Part shown: in pieces, positions 5,602-6,102 of the stretch
How the letters are laid out: each line of letters begins with the position of its first letter
How positions within the stretch are numbered: the first letter of the stretch is position 1
DNA from: Ferruginibacter sp.
Lineage (GTDB): Bacteria > Bacteroidota > Bacteroidia > Chitinophagales > Chitinophagaceae
NCBI GenBank assembly: GCA_018882645.1
Contig: VERM01000103.1
Span: forward strand, 1-6,102
Direction of reading: 5' to 3'
DNA: 6,102 nt
Notes under the pieces: model-generated
Seen by the model: only the letters and a program-made list of their open reading frames with translations
What the model was told of the DNA's origin: nothing
Database searches by the model: none
Program-made: the position numbers and the translations under genes

Positions 5602-6102
5602 ATGAAAACAAAAGTCACATTCGTTTTGCCCGCTGAATATGCCGGAGGAGCCCACTCTGGGGTTGTTTTAGGTGAATTTAATGATTGGAATATTGAAACC
5701 GGTGCAGTATTGGAAAGAAATGAAGACGGGTCTCTTTTTGCTGAGGTGGAATTGGTTCCCGGAAATACCTATCAATACAGATATCTTTTGAATGACGGAC
5801 GCTGGGTGAATGACAACAGCGCAAGATCTTATGCAGAACACTATGGTCACACGGTGGAAAATTGCATCATTCACGTTCCTATACCTCCCAAAAAAGAGAA
5901 ACCAGCTACAACTAAAAAGAAAGCTGCTCCAACCAAAGTAAAACCCGTAAAAACAACCGTCAAAGCTGAACAGGATGATCTGACTAAAATAGCAGGGGTA
6001 AATAAAAAAGCTATCGCACTACTCAATCATTCATCTGTTTTCACTTTTAAAGAACTTGGAAAATGCACAGCCAAACAACTGCAACTCATCCTGGCTGATG
6101 CG
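5602..6102 (+). CDS. CBM48/AMPK-beta-like glucan-binding protein with HhH tail (3' end missing)
   Basis: The first 167 residues are visible, with no stop before the window edge. Residues 1-93 form an isoamylase early-set/CBM48-like beta domain with GEFNDWN (24-30) and YQYRYLLNDGRW (57-68). Aligned by eye with the AMPK-beta glycogen-binding domain, Trp29, Arg60, Trp68 and Asn87 sit where that domain has its glucan-contacting Trp, Lys, Trp and Asn. Residues about 96-123 are a Lys/Pro/Thr/Ala-rich flexible linker. From 125 a helix-hairpin-helix-like module begins (DDLTKIAGV, then FTFKELGKCTAKQLQLIL), like the short HhH tails on several Bacteroidota proteins. There is no signal peptide and no catalytic domain in the visible part, so it is probably cytoplasmic and non-enzymatic, binding glycogen or another alpha-glucan. 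The exact role is unknown. The start is the ATG at 5602, with an A/T-rich leader and no Shine-Dalgarno. It is probably transcribed separately from pruA. Confidence 0.8.
   Translation, partial: MKTKVTFVLPAEYAGGAHSGVVLGEFNDWNIETGAVLERNEDGSLFAEVELVPGNTYQYRYLLNDGRWVNDNSARSYAEHYGHTVENCIIHVPIPPKKEKPATTKKKAAPTKVKPVKTTVKAEQDDLTKIAGVNKKAIALLNHSSVFTFKELGKCTAKQLQLILADA

Overview
This window looks like a piece of chromosome from a member of the Bacteroidota, most plausibly a Chitinophaga/Sphingobacteria-like lineage. Three things suggest this. The proteins resemble that phylum's versions: a Prx6-type peroxiredoxin, a MetX/MetZ pair, an ALDH4A1-like P5C dehydrogenase, and a CBM48 protein with a Lys-rich linker and a helix-hairpin-helix tail. 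The starts are preceded by A/T-rich leaders with no Shine-Dalgarno sequence. Several upstream regions carry the Bacteroidota -7 box TAnnTTTG. Base composition is moderately A/T-rich and even, with no sign of a foreign island. The assignment is by recognition, since no search was run.

Layout from left to right: a 1-Cys peroxiredoxin (plus strand, 5' end cut off by the window edge) converges on metX (minus strand), with a hairpin-plus-T-run terminator between them. metX is divergent from a small OsmC-family gene across a gap of 70 bp that holds both promoters. After the OsmC stop come about 245 bp of palindromic repeats, then metZ (plus strand). A perfect palindrome related to those repeats follows metZ. 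Next is pruA (plus strand), then a 111-bp intergenic region with a good promoter box and an inverted repeat, then the first 167 codons of a CBM48-type protein that runs off the right edge.

Function: MetX activates homoserine by O-acylation, and MetZ replaces the acyl group with sulfide to give homocysteine, so the centre of the window is a direct-sulfhydrylation methionine locus. The OsmC-like thiol peroxidase and the peroxiredoxin are redox proteins placed next to it. PruA completes proline breakdown to glutamate, and the last gene probably binds glycogen or starch-like glucan.

The coding content is mostly ordinary housekeeping. The least explained element is the repeat cluster between osmC and metZ: ten half-elements in an a-b-a-b-b'-a' order, including an exact 87-bp direct repeat, with a related palindrome on the other side of metZ. 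This looks like a REP/BIME-type element family rather than a new enzymatic system. Secondary points are an Arg in place of a conserved Gly in PruA and the modular CBM48 fusion.
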